Shown here piece by piece: positions 27,690 to 37,500 of a stretch of 64,000 nucleotides of DNA. The notes below the pieces were generated by a model. That model was not told where the DNA came from and did no database searches. It was given only the letters and a program-made list of their open reading frames with translations. This stretch comes from Phenylobacterium montanum (GTDB lineage: Bacteria > Pseudomonadota > Alphaproteobacteria > Caulobacterales > Caulobacteraceae), in NCBI RefSeq assembly GCF_018135625.1, contig NZ_CP073079.1:32015-96014 (forward strand), given 5' to 3'. The position numbers and the translations under genes are program-made. Each line of letters opens with the position of its first letter. Position 1 is the stretch's first letter.

Positions 27690-29120
27690 ATGCAAACCGC
27701 ACATTCCGTGGAATGGCGGCCCGGCTTCGCCAAGCGCGCAGACAACTTCGAGGAAGTCTGTGCGAAGGCCGAGGCCTGGCGCTGGCGGCCGGGCGACTCC
27801 ATCGCCCGCGTGGCCGCCGCCGTGCTCAAGGGCACGCCGATGCTGACGACGCCGCAGCGCCTGACGCTGCTGCTGTACGTCGAGCACCTCAACCAGGACC
27901 GCCTGGAGCAGGACATCGCCTGCGTCTGGCCGTCCACGGGCCTGATCGCCGAGTACCTCGGCTGCAGCGAGAGCCAGGCCCGGACCAATCGGCGTGGCCT
28001 GGAGGCGGCCGGCTTCATGGTGCGGGACTACAATCGCGCCAACCGGCCGGCCGGGCTCGAGGCCTACGACCTTCGCCCGCTGTTGGCCCGCCTCGACGAA
28101 CTGGAGGCGGTCGACGCCGCGATCCGCGGGGCGATTGCCGCCCGCAGGGCCTTGCAGTCGGAAGCGGTAGCCTTCCCGACAAAATATAGCGCCCAGGCGC
28201 CAGAATCCCGGCGCCTAGAACAGTCCCAAAAGAACTTTAGTTATCCTGTACCCGAGAAGGACGCGGGTTCCCCGCGAAGTTATTCCGAGAAGCGGCCCGC
28301 TGCGCGGCCCGAGCGCGGAAGGACCAACGGATCCTCGGGCCAACCCCAGCGCACCGGCACGGTCCGCGCCCTTGGCTCTCCAGGGGGAGCCAGCGGTTTC
28401 GCCGGCGCGAATCTTGGACCCTCGGTGCACGCGGAAATGGTCCGCCAGGAGCTTCAGAGCGCCGTGCGCATCTGTCCGAGGCTCGCCCCGCTGGTCCCGG
28501 ATCACGTCCTGAAAGACCCGTCCACGGCCACGCCGGAAGACGCCGCCCGGATCGCCGCCGCGGCGCCGTTGCTGCTGCCGGACCCGGAACGGAACAACAG
28601 CCTGTCGGTGCAGTGGGGATGGGCCCGCCACGGCATCCGCGTGGTCACCATGCTGGCCATCGCGCTGGAGGACCCCGAGGTCCGAAGCCCCTGCGCCTAC
28701 TTCGGCGCCTTCGCCACCAAGCCGTCTGGCGGCGTGCCGGACCTGCGGCTCAACCTGGCCAGGATCCTGAAGCAGAAGGGGGAGATCCCGCCGGCCGAGA
28801 TCACCCCGGCCCCGCGGCCGGAGGCGGTGTTCGAGCCGCAGCCTGAGCTGCCGCCGTTGATGTTTGCGCCCGGCGCCGAGGACGCGCCCTGGCCTGAGAT
28901 CAACGCCGAGGTCCGGCGGCTGATCCGGGACGGCGCCCATGGCAGCTGGTTCAACCGGATCGGATTCCACGGCATCGTCGACGGGGTGCTGACGCTTTCG
29001 ACGCCGACCGGCATCGCCGCCGATCGGATCAAACGGGACTACGTCGAGGCGATCAAGATGGCCGCCGAGACCGTCGGGGTCTTCGTCGACCGGGTGGTGT
29101 TGATGGTGAGGAAACGGTGA
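27690..29120 (+). CDS. RepC-like replication initiator with DnaA-N-like C-terminal domain
   Basis: 476 residues. The N-terminal 150 residues resemble plasmid RepC-type winged-helix initiators: WRPGDSIARVAAAVLKG, PQRLTLLLYVEHLN, VWPSTGLIAEYLGCSESQ, then a recognition-helix segment and DLRPLLARLDEL. A low-complexity linker spans about 170-245. The last ~65 residues (from WPEINAEVRRLI through GVLTLSTPTGIAADRIKRDY) have the pattern of the DnaA N-terminal domain, which contacts the helicase. The ATG at 27690 has a nearby GAAGGGA. The gene follows the duplicated hairpin region. I infer a replication initiator distinct from the Rep_3 protein at 46237. Confidence 0.65.
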   Translation: MQTAHSVEWRPGFAKRADNFEEVCAKAEAWRWRPGDSIARVAAAVLKGTPMLTTPQRLTLLLYVEHLNQDRLEQDIACVWPSTGLIAEYLGCSESQARTNRRGLEAAGFMVRDYNRANRPAGLEAYDLRPLLARLDELEAVDAAIRGAIAARRALQSEAVAFPTKYSAQAPESRRLEQSQKNFSYPVPEKDAGSPRSYSEKRPAARPERGRTNGSSGQPQRTGTVRALGSPGGASGFAGANLGPSVHAEMVRQELQSAVRICPRLAPLVPDHVLKDPSTATPEDAARIAAAAPLLLPDPERNNSLSVQWGWARHGIRVVTMLAIALEDPEVRSPCAYFGAFATKPSGGVPDLRLNLARILKQKGEIPPAEITPAPRPEAVFEPQPELPPLMFAPGAEDAPWPEINAEVRRLIRDGAHGSWFNRIGFHGIVDGVLTLSTPTGIAADRIKRDYVEAIKMAAETVGVFVDRVVLMVRKR

Positions 29121-29255
29121 GGCGAGCGCCTTGGCGGTGTTCCCCGAGCACTGGCCGCGTGGCGGGTGACCGACGTCGCCATGCCACCGCCTCGGAACTG
29201 AGCTGTGCGGATGGACCTTGGCCGGGTTGCTGTTCGGCTGGCTCGATTGGCCAGA

Positions 29256-29588
29256 TCACGCCATCCACGCGGCGCGTTCCTCCGCGACCTTCGCATCGGT
29301 TTCACACGCCACAGCTTTCGCCAGTTTTCCGGCGCCACGGTACTGTCGCGCGGCAACTTTCAATTCTATCGCGCTCTTTAGCCAGTCCTGTTTCGACCAA
29401 TGCGGCTTAGTACGTATGAGCTCAGGATCAACATGGCATTCGGTAACGATCCACTCTTCTAAGTCCCACCTCCTCGCGCCTTGCGGCAAGCGTTTTACCT
29501 TCGCCACGAAGGCCATAATCTTATCGTTGAGCGCAGCTATCTGACCGGGCAGCTCGTCGAGTTGTTTTTTGAGCTCTTGGTCTTTCAT
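29256..29588 (-). CDS. Unrecognised 110-residue helical protein
   Basis: Starts MKDQELKKQLDELPGQIAAL, a predicted coiled coil. A Trp-containing middle (RRWDLEEWIVTECHVDPELI) and a Lys/Ala-rich end follow. Its DNA is clearly less GC-rich than the surroundings, which suggests a separate origin. The ATG at 29588 is chosen because the frame above it has no protein character. It lies downstream of, and in the same direction as, the HEPN-like pair. No family is recognised; small antitoxin-like or phage-derived proteins are possible. Confidence 0.5.
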   Translation of the reverse strand: MKDQELKKQLDELPGQIAALNDKIMAFVAKVKRLPQGARRWDLEEWIVTECHVDPELIRTKPHWSKQDWLKSAIELKVAARQYRGAGKLAKAVACETDAKVAEERAAWMA

Positions 29589-29617
29589 GGCCCGGACCTT
29601 AGCAGGGTGGTTGCCGA

Positions 29618-30052
29618 TCAGAGAATCCGAGACGTCCGCGTCTCGGCCAGGGCGGCGAAGATCGTCGCCAGCTGGACATCGACTAGCCGGGCCGCCTCGG
29701 GAAGACCGATGTCGAGCGCCGGGAGCTCGTCGAGGCCGTGTCGGGCGTAGGCCGGTCCCACGGCGGCGATGAGCCGGGTGACCGGCGGCGCTGGGGCCGG
29801 AAGGCCCAGCTCGGTCGCCGCCTCGGCCGCCTTGGCCAGGTCGTGGCGGATTTCCCGGCGGTTCCAATCGTCGCTGCGGCCGCGCGCGAGGAGGAAGGCC
29901 TTGAAGCCCAGCTCCAGCCCGATGCAGAGGCTCTGCAGGATGTGGCTTTGCGCGGCGGGATCGCCGCGCTCGGCTTGCAACGTCGCGCCGTGCGTGAACT
30001 CAGCCGCGCGGTCGGCGAAGGTTGCGGAAAGGGTCAGGTCGGGCGTCGCCAA
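29618..30052 (-). CDS. HEPN-like small protein
   Basis: 144 residues, all-helical. The segment HILQSLCIGLELGFKAFLLARG followed by EIRHDLAKAAEAA matches the general HEPN-like pattern of a long helix, a short loop and an HDL motif. I do not see a clear R-x4-6-H ribonuclease motif, so catalytic activity is uncertain. It starts with a TTG at 30052, 9 bp after the gene at 30062, forming a two-gene unit. HEPN proteins are frequent toxins or RNases in defence and toxin-antitoxin loci; that role here is inference. Confidence 0.5.
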   Translation of the reverse strand: MATPDLTLSATFADRAAEFTHGATLQAERGDPAAQSHILQSLCIGLELGFKAFLLARGRSDDWNRREIRHDLAKAAEAATELGLPAPAPPVTRLIAAVGPAYARHGLDELPALDIGLPEAARLVDVQLATIFAALAETRTSRIL

Positions 30053-30061
30053 GGGATGTAC

Positions 30062-30424
30062 CTAAACGGCCTTTTGAGGCTCCAGGTCGCCGTGCCGGTC
30101 GGTGACACAGGTGATCGGGCCGACGTAGTGGAGGTCCTCGCGGATCGAAGCGATGGCGAGGGCGACGTCCTTGTAGGTCTTGGGCTGGTCGAACTTGGCC
30201 ATGTTGAGACGATATTCGCCGGGCCGGTCGGACAGCCTGAAGAAGATGACCCACAGGCCGTCTTCCTGCTCGAGCAGCCGCGCGTCGATCAGCGTGGTCC
30301 CCTTGTCGAGCATCATGGACAGGCTGCGGACCCGGATGGCCTGGTCGCTGTTGGCGGTGCGAATCCACGCCTCGTCGCTGCGGTCGGCCTCGGTCTCGTC
30401 AGATGTTTCCTTGGAACCGGCCAA
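30062..30424 (-). CDS. Partner gene of the HEPN-like protein, unknown family
   Basis: 120 residues. An acidic N-terminus (SKETSDETEADRSDE) precedes a mixed alpha/beta body with LLEQEDGLWVIFFRLSDRP and a GPITCVTDRHGDLEPQ end. No family recognised. It is the upstream gene of a two-gene minus-strand unit with the HEPN-like gene and is transcribed from the divergent region at 30425-30736, which carries two GANTC sites. By position it could be an antitoxin or regulator of its neighbour, but nothing in the sequence proves it. Confidence 0.5.
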   Translation of the reverse strand: MAGSKETSDETEADRSDEAWIRTANSDQAIRVRSLSMMLDKGTTLIDARLLEQEDGLWVIFFRLSDRPGEYRLNMAKFDQPKTYKDVALAIASIREDLHYVGPITCVTDRHGDLEPQKAV

Positions 30425-30736
30425 TCACACTCCTCCGCGCCAGGGAACGGCTAGCTTGAATCGGCCAAAGAGTCCTCCGCGAAAGCGTGACCGTGACAAT
30501 TTGATGCGCGGAAATTGGTGTTTTGGCACATGATGCACATGGCTTGGTCGAGGGTTGGAAGGGGGGAGCGCCCTCCCCCTGCGCCCGGGCCGCCGGCGGC
30601 GTCTCGGGCGACCCCCTCCAGCGGGGACACCCCGCAACGCCCCGTGTGGGGTGGGGCCAGGCGCGCCGCGGCCGGTGCGATCGTCGGAAAGGCCGGAGGT
30701 GGGGTCCTTTGGGGTGAAGCTGATGGAGGCGGAGCC
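30425..30736. promoter_or_regulatory. Divergent intergenic region with paired GANTC sites and hairpins
   Basis: 312 bp between the minus-strand pair and the toprim gene. GAATC at 30458-30462 and GAGTC at 30470-30474 lie close to the minus-strand start. Further right is a GC-rich leader with the ggaaggggggagcg pattern and a ggggag-cgcc-ctcccc hairpin, similar in style to leaders at 34510 and 39640. No gene seen. Confidence 0.4.
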
Positions 30737-31627
30737 ATGACCTTGAGATCGATCGTGCAGGCGCTGGGCGGCGACCTCTACGATGGCGGTCGCCGCGCCA
30801 ACATCCCCGCGCCGGGTCACAGCGCCGAGGACCGCTCCGTCTCCCTGCTGCTGCAGTACGACCGCGTCGTCGTGCACACCTTCGGCGATGGCGACTGGCG
30901 CGCGGTCCTGGATTTCCTGCGCGAGCAGCAGTTGATCGACGCCAGCAACGCCCCGTTGGCCGGATCCGGCCGGGGGCCACGCCCGGCGCCGGCGCGGGCC
31001 AGCAGTTCCGACACCGAGCGGCGCGATGCGGCCCTGCGGCTGTGGGAGCCCGGGCGGGCGGTGACCGGCTCGCTCTCCGAGCGCCATTGCCGCCTGCGGG
31101 GCGTCCAGCGCGACCTCCCGGGACCGGCGGCGCTGCGCCACAACCACGATGCGCCGGTCTCGGCCTACGGGAGCGGGCGTCACCGCCGGCCGGCGCTGCT
31201 CGCCGGGATCCAGGATGCCGATGGCCGGTTCACGGCAGTTGAGGTGACCTATCTGGCGCCCAACGGGCAACGGGCGATCGACCTGCGGCTCTCGCGCAAG
31301 ACCGTGGGCCCGGCGCCGGGCGGCAGCGCCATCCGCCTCGACCCGGCCGACGTCGAGATGCTGGTTGGCGAGGGGGTGTTCACGACGCTATCGGCCACGG
31401 AATGGTTCGGCCTGCCCGGCTGGGCGCTGATGTCGACCCGCAATCTGCGGGTCTGGACACCGCCCTCCGGCGTGCGCTCGGTGCTGATCGCCGCTGACCG
31501 CGGCAAGGATGGCGAGGCGTCGGCCGATCGCCTGAAGGGACGGCTGATCGGCCTGGGCGTGGCGGCCTCGATCGCCCTTCCGCCCGAGCCCTGGGGAGAC
31601 TGGAACGAGTGGTCGTGTCGTCGATGA
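30737..31627 (+). CDS. Toprim domain protein, primase-like
   Basis: 296 residues. The N-terminus (LRSIVQALGGDLYDGGRRANIPAPGHSAEDRS) resembles the degenerate zinc-binding/primase leader of plasmid and phage toprim proteins. The middle contains the ALRHNH segment. The C-terminus has a toprim-like fold with GEGVFTTLSATEWFG (conserved Glu), and VLIAADRGKDGE matching the DxD region. I infer a DNA primase-related or nucleotidyl-transfer function in plasmid replication or establishment. The ATG at 30737 follows a GGAGGCGGAG ribosome-binding site. It overlaps the nuclease gene by 4 bp. Confidence 0.7.
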   Translation: MTLRSIVQALGGDLYDGGRRANIPAPGHSAEDRSVSLLLQYDRVVVHTFGDGDWRAVLDFLREQQLIDASNAPLAGSGRGPRPAPARASSSDTERRDAALRLWEPGRAVTGSLSERHCRLRGVQRDLPGPAALRHNHDAPVSAYGSGRHRRPALLAGIQDADGRFTAVEVTYLAPNGQRAIDLRLSRKTVGPAPGGSAIRLDPADVEMLVGEGVFTTLSATEWFGLPGWALMSTRNLRVWTPPSGVRSVLIAADRGKDGEASADRLKGRLIGLGVAASIALPPEPWGDWNEWSCRR

Positions 31628-32313
31628 GTGCGCTGCGGCTGGACAAACGCGTCTGCCTGTTGGCGCTCGCGGTCCTCCTGGGCGCCGCCGCGCCCGCGCC
31701 CATCGTCGGCCGCGCCCGGGTCGTTGACGGAGACACCCTCACCGTGGCGGGCGCCCGGGTCCGTATCTGGGGCATCGATGCGCCGGAGGGCCGCCAGACC
31801 TGCCGGGACGCCGCCGGCCACGGCTATGCCTGCGGGGAGGTCGCCACAGCGCGGATGCGCGCGCTGGTCGCCGGCGGCGACGTCAGCTGTGTCGTGCGCG
31901 ACCACGACCAGTACGGTCGGTCCGTCTCCCAGTGTCGCGCCGGCGGGCAGGACCTGGGCGCCGCCATGGTCGGCGCCGGCCTGGCCGTCGAATACCGCCG
32001 CTTCGACGGCGGCGCCTATGCGGCCGTCGAGGCGGAGGCCCGGCGCGCCCGTCGGGGCCTCTGGGCGGGGACCTTCGAGCAACCGTCGGAATGGCGCGCC
32101 GATGAGCGCAGCGCGGTCGCCGCCGCGCCACAGGCCGCCGTCCCGAGCAGCTGTGTGTTGAAGGGCAACATCAACGCCAGGGGTTTGCGGATCGTCCATG
32201 CCCCAGGTCAGCGCGACTACGCCGCGACCCGGATCGACACGGCGCGGGGGGAACGCTGGTTCTGCTCGCTCGAGGCGGCCGAGGCGGCGGGCTGGACCCC
32301 GGCCCGGCGCTAG
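31624..32313 (+). CDS. Thermonuclease-family (SNase) secreted nuclease
   Basis: 229 residues. A signal peptide (residues 9-24) is followed by a staphylococcal-nuclease fold starting VDGDTLTVAGARVRIWGIDAPEG, which supplies the Asp and Arg active-site residues. GRSVSQC and GLAVEY segments follow, then a C-terminal region with an excalibur-like or cysteine-bearing tail (CVLKGNI...WFCSLEAAEAAGW). Probably acts on nucleic acid in the periplasm. Such genes are common on conjugative elements next to transfer loci. The ATG overlaps the toprim stop. Confidence 0.85.
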   Translation: MSALRLDKRVCLLALAVLLGAAAPAPIVGRARVVDGDTLTVAGARVRIWGIDAPEGRQTCRDAAGHGYACGEVATARMRALVAGGDVSCVVRDHDQYGRSVSQCRAGGQDLGAAMVGAGLAVEYRRFDGGAYAAVEAEARRARRGLWAGTFEQPSEWRADERSAVAAAPQAAVPSSCVLKGNINARGLRIVHAPGQRDYAATRIDTARGERWFCSLEAAEAAGWTPARR

Positions 32314-32391
32314 CAAAGGAGGGAGGAAGGGAGCGGGCGGGTGCGCCCAGGGGCAGGATGACCCTCGCCCAGGCGCTGGAGCCTGATCTCG

Positions 32392-34413
32392 ATGACCGAC
32401 ACCCAGACTGTCCCGGCCGCGCCGCCGACTCCGATGACTTCGATCAAGGTCCGCCTCGGCGACCTCGGCCTTGCGCCCGAAAACCTTCGTTTCAAGGAAC
32501 CCGCTGACGACGGCGTGCCCCAGCTCGCCGAGACCATCCTGGCCGCCGGCGTGGTGATCCCGCCGATCGTGCGGCCCGGCCGGAAGGGCGAGCAGCGCTT
32601 CATGGCGCTGGACGGCCGCCGCCGGCGTTTCGGCCTGCTGTTGCTGGCCGAGCGCGGCGACCTCACGGACGACTATGAGGTTGACTGCCTGCTGGCCGAG
32701 ACCAAGGCCCAGCAGGTGGCCGGCATCATGCTGCCGGCGACCGAGCACGCCCCGGTTCACATCGCCGACGTGATCACGGCCATTGGCAAGCTGCGCAAGA
32801 CCAAGCTGGACACCGCCGCCATCGCCGCGGCCCTGGGCTATGCTGAGCTGGAGATCAAGCGGCTGGAGGCCCTGGCGGCTGTCCATCCCAACGTCCTGAA
32901 GGCCCTGCGGGCGGGTAAGCTGACCCTGAAGCAGGTCCGCCTGTTTGCGCGCATCGGCGACAAGAAGCAGCAGGCCGAGATCGCCCAGACCGCGCTCGAC
33001 GGCTACTTCCAGGACTACCAGCTGAAGGGCCTGGTGACCCGCGGCCGCGTCACCGTCGACGACCCGCGCTTCACCCTCGTGGGCATGGACCGCTACGTCG
33101 CCGCCGGCGGCCGGGTCAGCTCGGACCTGTTCGCCGAACTGCCGGACGCGCTGCTGGATCCCGACGTGCTCACGACCGCCTGGCGCGAGCGCGTCCAGCC
33201 GATCGTGGTGCATCTGCAGGCCGATGGCCTGGCGGTGTATCTCGGCGACGACGGAGACTTCGGCGCGCCGGAAGGCTTCTCCCGACTGCCCTACGTCTAT
33301 CGCCCGGACCTGACCGAGGCGCAGACCACGGCGCTGAACGAGGCCAACTACCGGGTCACCCAGCTGTCGTCCGACCTGCAGGACATCGATCCGGAGGCGG
33401 ACGAGGCGCCCGGCGCCTTCGGACCCCTGGTCAGCGCCATGGCCGCCGTCGCCGGCGCCCCGCTCAGCCGCTGCAAGATCGGCGCGGTGATCCTGTCGCC
33501 GGCCGCCTCGGACTACGGCTTTGCGGCGAGCTTCTACGCGGTCCCGCTGCCGGCCAGCGAACTGCCGGAGGAGATCGAGGACGAGGAAGACGAGGACGAG
33601 GACGCCGAGGTCGGCGGCCGCTATGGCCGCGCCGTGGCCGACGTCGAGGTGCCGAAGGCCGATGTTGAGGTCGAGGGCTCCAGCCACGTTTTCCACGAGA
33701 CCCGCACCGACGTCGCCACCCGGGGCCTGATCCGCGACCTGGCGGACGATCCCAGCGCGGCGCTGACGGTGCTGGTGGCGCAGCTGTTCAAGCAGCTGGC
33801 CCTGCACTCCTCCGGCGGCCTTGACGCCTCGGCGCTGCAGATCTCCGGGGTGCGTTACAGCCGGGGCTCCACGCCGCCGATCGCCGCCCTGGACGGCGAG
33901 GTGAAGGCCCGTCTCGACGCCAAGCGGGCGGCCTACAAAGCCTCCGGCTTGCGGCCGATCACCTGGGTCGAGACCCTGGCGCACGGGGAGAAGATGGCCC
34001 TGCTCGCGGAGCTGACCGCCATGTCCCTGAATCTGCGAGAGGCCCGCACCTCGATGATCCGCCACGGGGCCCGGGCCGAAGCCGCCGAGATCGCCACGCT
34101 TTGCGGCGCCGACATCTCCGCCCACTGGACCCCGGACGCCGCTTATCTCGCCGTCCACTCCAAGAAGCAGCTCCTGGCGCTGCTGGACGAGATGGAGGCC
34201 GAGGACGACCGGGCCAAGACGCTGAAGAAGGACGACCTGGTCGCCTTCGTCGCCGAGGCGGCGGCCGAGCGTCAGTGGGCGCCCGCGGCGCTGGCCTGGG
34301 ACCGTCCGATTGAGGCGGAGGCGGACGAGGACGCCGAACCCGACTCCGAGGGGGATGAGGCCGGGCCCGAGGCTGGCGAGGGTGACGCGCCGGAGGTGTC
34401 GATCGCCGCATGA
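32392..34413 (+). CDS. Large ParB/Srx-fold protein
   Basis: 673 residues. The N-terminal ParB-like nuclease/CTPase-type domain ([52 protein letters not shown]) is followed by a KorB/ParB-type HTH region ([19 protein letters not shown]). A long alpha-helical body holds an acidic run near residues 381-394 and an acidic tail. It is much longer than partition ParB proteins, and the real parAB pair is at 47884-50176. Together with the methyltransferase/helicase gene downstream it forms a pair common in large alphaproteobacterial plasmids and ICEs; its role there is not established. Confidence 0.7.
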   Translation: MTDTQTVPAAPPTPMTSIKVRLGDLGLAPENLRFKEPADDGVPQLAETILAAGVVIPPIVRPGRKGEQRFMALDGRRRRFGLLLLAERGDLTDDYEVDCLLAETKAQQVAGIMLPATEHAPVHIADVITAIGKLRKTKLDTAAIAAALGYAELEIKRLEALAAVHPNVLKALRAGKLTLKQVRLFARIGDKKQQAEIAQTALDGYFQDYQLKGLVTRGRVTVDDPRFTLVGMDRYVAAGGRVSSDLFAELPDALLDPDVLTTAWRERVQPIVVHLQADGLAVYLGDDGDFGAPEGFSRLPYVYRPDLTEAQTTALNEANYRVTQLSSDLQDIDPEADEAPGAFGPLVSAMAAVAGAPLSRCKIGAVILSPAASDYGFAASFYAVPLPASELPEEIEDEEDEDEDAEVGGRYGRAVADVEVPKADVEVEGSSHVFHETRTDVATRGLIRDLADDPSAALTVLVAQLFKQLALHSSGGLDASALQISGVRYSRGSTPPIAALDGEVKARLDAKRAAYKASGLRPITWVETLAHGEKMALLAELTAMSLNLREARTSMIRHGARAEAAEIATLCGADISAHWTPDAAYLAVHSKKQLLALLDEMEAEDDRAKTLKKDDLVAFVAEAAAERQWAPAALAWDRPIEAEADEDAEPDSEGDEAGPEAGEGDAPEVSIAA

Positions 34414-34422
34414 CACTGCCTT

Positions 34423-34449
34423 GAGCCCTTGCGCACCGCGCGAGGGCTC
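34423..34449 (+). terminator. Hairpin after the large ParB-like gene
   Basis: 12-bp stem gagcccttgcgc / gcgcgagggctc with one G-T pair and a 3-nt loop, 10 bp after the stop and followed by ttgg. A likely terminator or stabilising hairpin before the 173-bp gap to the helicase gene. That gap also holds the gacgggc-ga-gcccgtc hairpin. Confidence 0.5.
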
Positions 34450-34586
34450 TTGGTCTGCTGCGATCCTGCGGCCCCGAACGCCGCCCTGCTGGGTGGGCGG
34501 TAGAGGGAAAGGAAGGGGCCGGACGGGCGAGCCCGTCGGGTCTGGAGGGAGGAGCCCTCCGCGACGGGTGATCTGGATCCCCGCCC

Positions 34587-37500
34587 ATGAACGCCCTGCT
34601 TCCCCTGTTCGCCGTCGATGTCGGCGACCACAAGGCCGCCAACCTCCTGGCCGCCGCCCGCGCCCTGACCCCCCAGCTCAATCGGTCCCGTCCGCTGGAC
34701 CGCAAGCTGGTGGCCAACGTCATGACCATGGCCTTCGGCGCCTCGGACGCGGAGGGCGCCTGGCTCTGGCGCGACGCCTATGACGCCATCGAGGCGGCCC
34801 TGGTGCTGCAAATCCGCCGTCTGGCCCCCCAGGTCGGCCGCCTGGAGGACGCGCCGGCCGAAATCGTCGCCCTCTTGGCCAACCTCGCCGAGCTCAGCCT
34901 CACCCACACACGCCGGAGCGAGGAGCAGGTCGCGCTGGACCAGTTCTCCACCCCGCCCCAGCTGGGCGCTCTGGCCGTGCTCGCCGCCCAGGTCCGCCCG
35001 GGCGACCAGGTCCTGGAACCCTCGGCCGGCAGCGGCCTCATGGCCATCCTGGCCGAGGCCTGCGGCGGCGCCTTGACCCTCAACGAGCTGGCCGCCGGCC
35101 GCGCGGGCCTCCTGGAAGGTCTTTTCCCCCTCGCGGTCCGCAGCCACCAGGACGCGCGCCACCTGCGCGACACCCTGCCCGGCTCGGGCGCCTTCCACGC
35201 CGTCCTCGCCAACCCGCCCTTCCAGCACCTGGAGGCGCATCTGCACGCGGCCCTGGACTGCCTGGCCGACGGCGGCCGGTTGTCGGCGATCGTCCCGGCG
35301 CGGCTGTTCGAGGACGCCCCGGCGCTGCGCGCCCTGGCCGCCCGGGGTCCGATCCGCCTGCGACTGGCCTTCCCGGCCCGCGCCTACGCCAAGCATGGGA
35401 CCTCGGTCGAGACGGGCCTGCTGGTGATCGACCGTGGCGCGCCTGGCGATGAGATCCCCTCCGTCGTCGTGGCCGATACCCTCGCCGACGCCGCCCAGGC
35501 GGCTGCGTCCATCGATGCCCGAGCGACCGCGCAACCGCGCCAGTTCCGCACCGTCTCCCAGGTCTCCGTCCTGGCGCCCCGCGCCCGCGCGCTGGCGACG
35601 CCGTCGAACCGGCTGGCTTTCCTCGCCACTTCCGCGCCCCTGGCCTACGAGGCCTGCGCCTGGTCGGGAGAGGGCCACGACGTCGGCCTCTACCAGGCCT
35701 ATGCGCTGGGGCGCATCCGCTTCGCCGCCTCGCGCCCGCACCCCTCTCCGCTCGTGGAATCCGGGCCCATGGCCTCGGTGGCGCCGCCGGCGCCGACCTA
35801 CCGCCCGGTCCTGCCGGTGCGCATCACCGACGACGCCCTGGTGTCGGACGCCCAGATGGAGACGGTAATCTACGCCGGCGAGGCCCACGCCCAGGTCCTG
35901 CCAGGCTCGTGGATTCTCGGCGACGCCCCGCACCAGGTGATCCTGGTCAAGGACGACCTTCCCGGCGCGGTCCAATTCCGCAAGGGCTTCTTCCTCGGCG
36001 ATGGCACCGGCTGCGGCAAGGGCCGGGAAATCGCCGGCGTCATCGCCGACAACCTGGCCCAGGGCCGGTCGCGGGCGGTGTGGCTGTCGAAGAACGACGC
36101 CCTGCTGGAAGACGCCCGCCGCGACTGGAGCGCCATCGGCGGGGCCAACGGCGACATCACCCCGCAGTCGGCGTGGAAACAGGCCGACGCCATCCGGATG
36201 GACCGGGGCATCCTCTACTCGACCTACGCCACCCTGCGCCAACCGGCGCGGGGCGATCGGCGCTCGCGTCTGGACCAGATCGTCGACTGGCTGGGGGCCG
36301 AGTTCGATGGGGTAATCGTCTTCGACGAGGCCCACGCCATGGCCAATGCCGCCGGCGGCGGCAAGGGCGCGCGCGGCGCGAAGAAGGCCTCGCAGCAAGG
36401 CATGGCCGGGCTGGCGCTGCAGAACCGCCTGCCCAATGCGCGGATCCTCTACGTCTCGGCGACCGGGGCGACCACGCCGGAGAACCTGGCCTACGCCGCC
36501 CGGCTGGGCCTCTGGGGCGGGCCGGAAGCGCCCTTCCCTACCCGCGACGCCTTCATGGACGCGGTCGAGACCGGCGGGGTGGCGGTGATGGAGTTGATCG
36601 CGCGCGAGCTGAAGGCCATGGGCCTCTACATCGCCCGCTCGCTGTCGTTCGACGGCGTCGAATATGAGGCGCTGCGTCATCCGCTCACGGAGGATGACAT
36701 CGCCATCTGGGATGCCTGGGCTGACGCCTACCAGCTGATCCACCAGAACCTGCGCGCCGCACTGGAGGCGGTTGGGGTGACCGAGGAGGGCAAGGCCAAG
36801 TCCGGCTTGGCTGCATCCGCCGCCCTGTCGGCGTTCGAAGGCTGCAAGCAGCGCTTCTTCGGCCACCTGCTGTCCGGCCTGAAGTCCCCCTCCCTCGTGG
36901 CCTCGATCCGGCAGGACCTCGCGGATGGTCGCTGTTCGGTCGTCCAGGTGGTCTCGACCAATGAGGCGGTGATGGAGCGCCGCTTGGCCGAGATCCCGGC
37001 CGAGGAATGGAACAACCTCACCGTCGATCTGACGCCAAAGGACCAGGTGCTCGACTACCTGATGGGCGCCTTCCCGGTCATGGCGATGGATGCCGTCGAG
37101 GACGAGGAAGGCACGGTCACCATGGTCCCGGTGGTGGTGGACGGCGTGCCCGTGGTCAGCCAGGAAGCCCTGCGGCTGCGCGACGAGCTGGTCACCCACC
37201 TGGCCTGCCTGCCGGCGGTCCCGGGCGTGCTGGACGCGATCCTCGACGCTCTCGGCACGGAGATCGTGGCCGAGATCACCGGCCGCAGCCGCCGGGTGGT
37301 CCGCCGCGACGGCCGCCGCGTGGTGGAGCGCCGCAGCGCCTCGGCCGCCAAGGCCGAGACCGACGCCTTCATGGCCGGCAAGAAGCGGGTGCTGGTGTTC
37401 TCCGACGCCGGCGGCACGGGCCGCAGCTACCACGCCGACCTCGGCGTCGCGAACCAGCAGCGCCGCGTCCACTACCTGGTCGAACCCGGCTGGCGGGCCG

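Noticed and set aside
31249..34416. 1055-residue antisense frame across the nuclease and ParB-like genes
   Set aside because: Shadow; the plus-strand genes have recognised domains.
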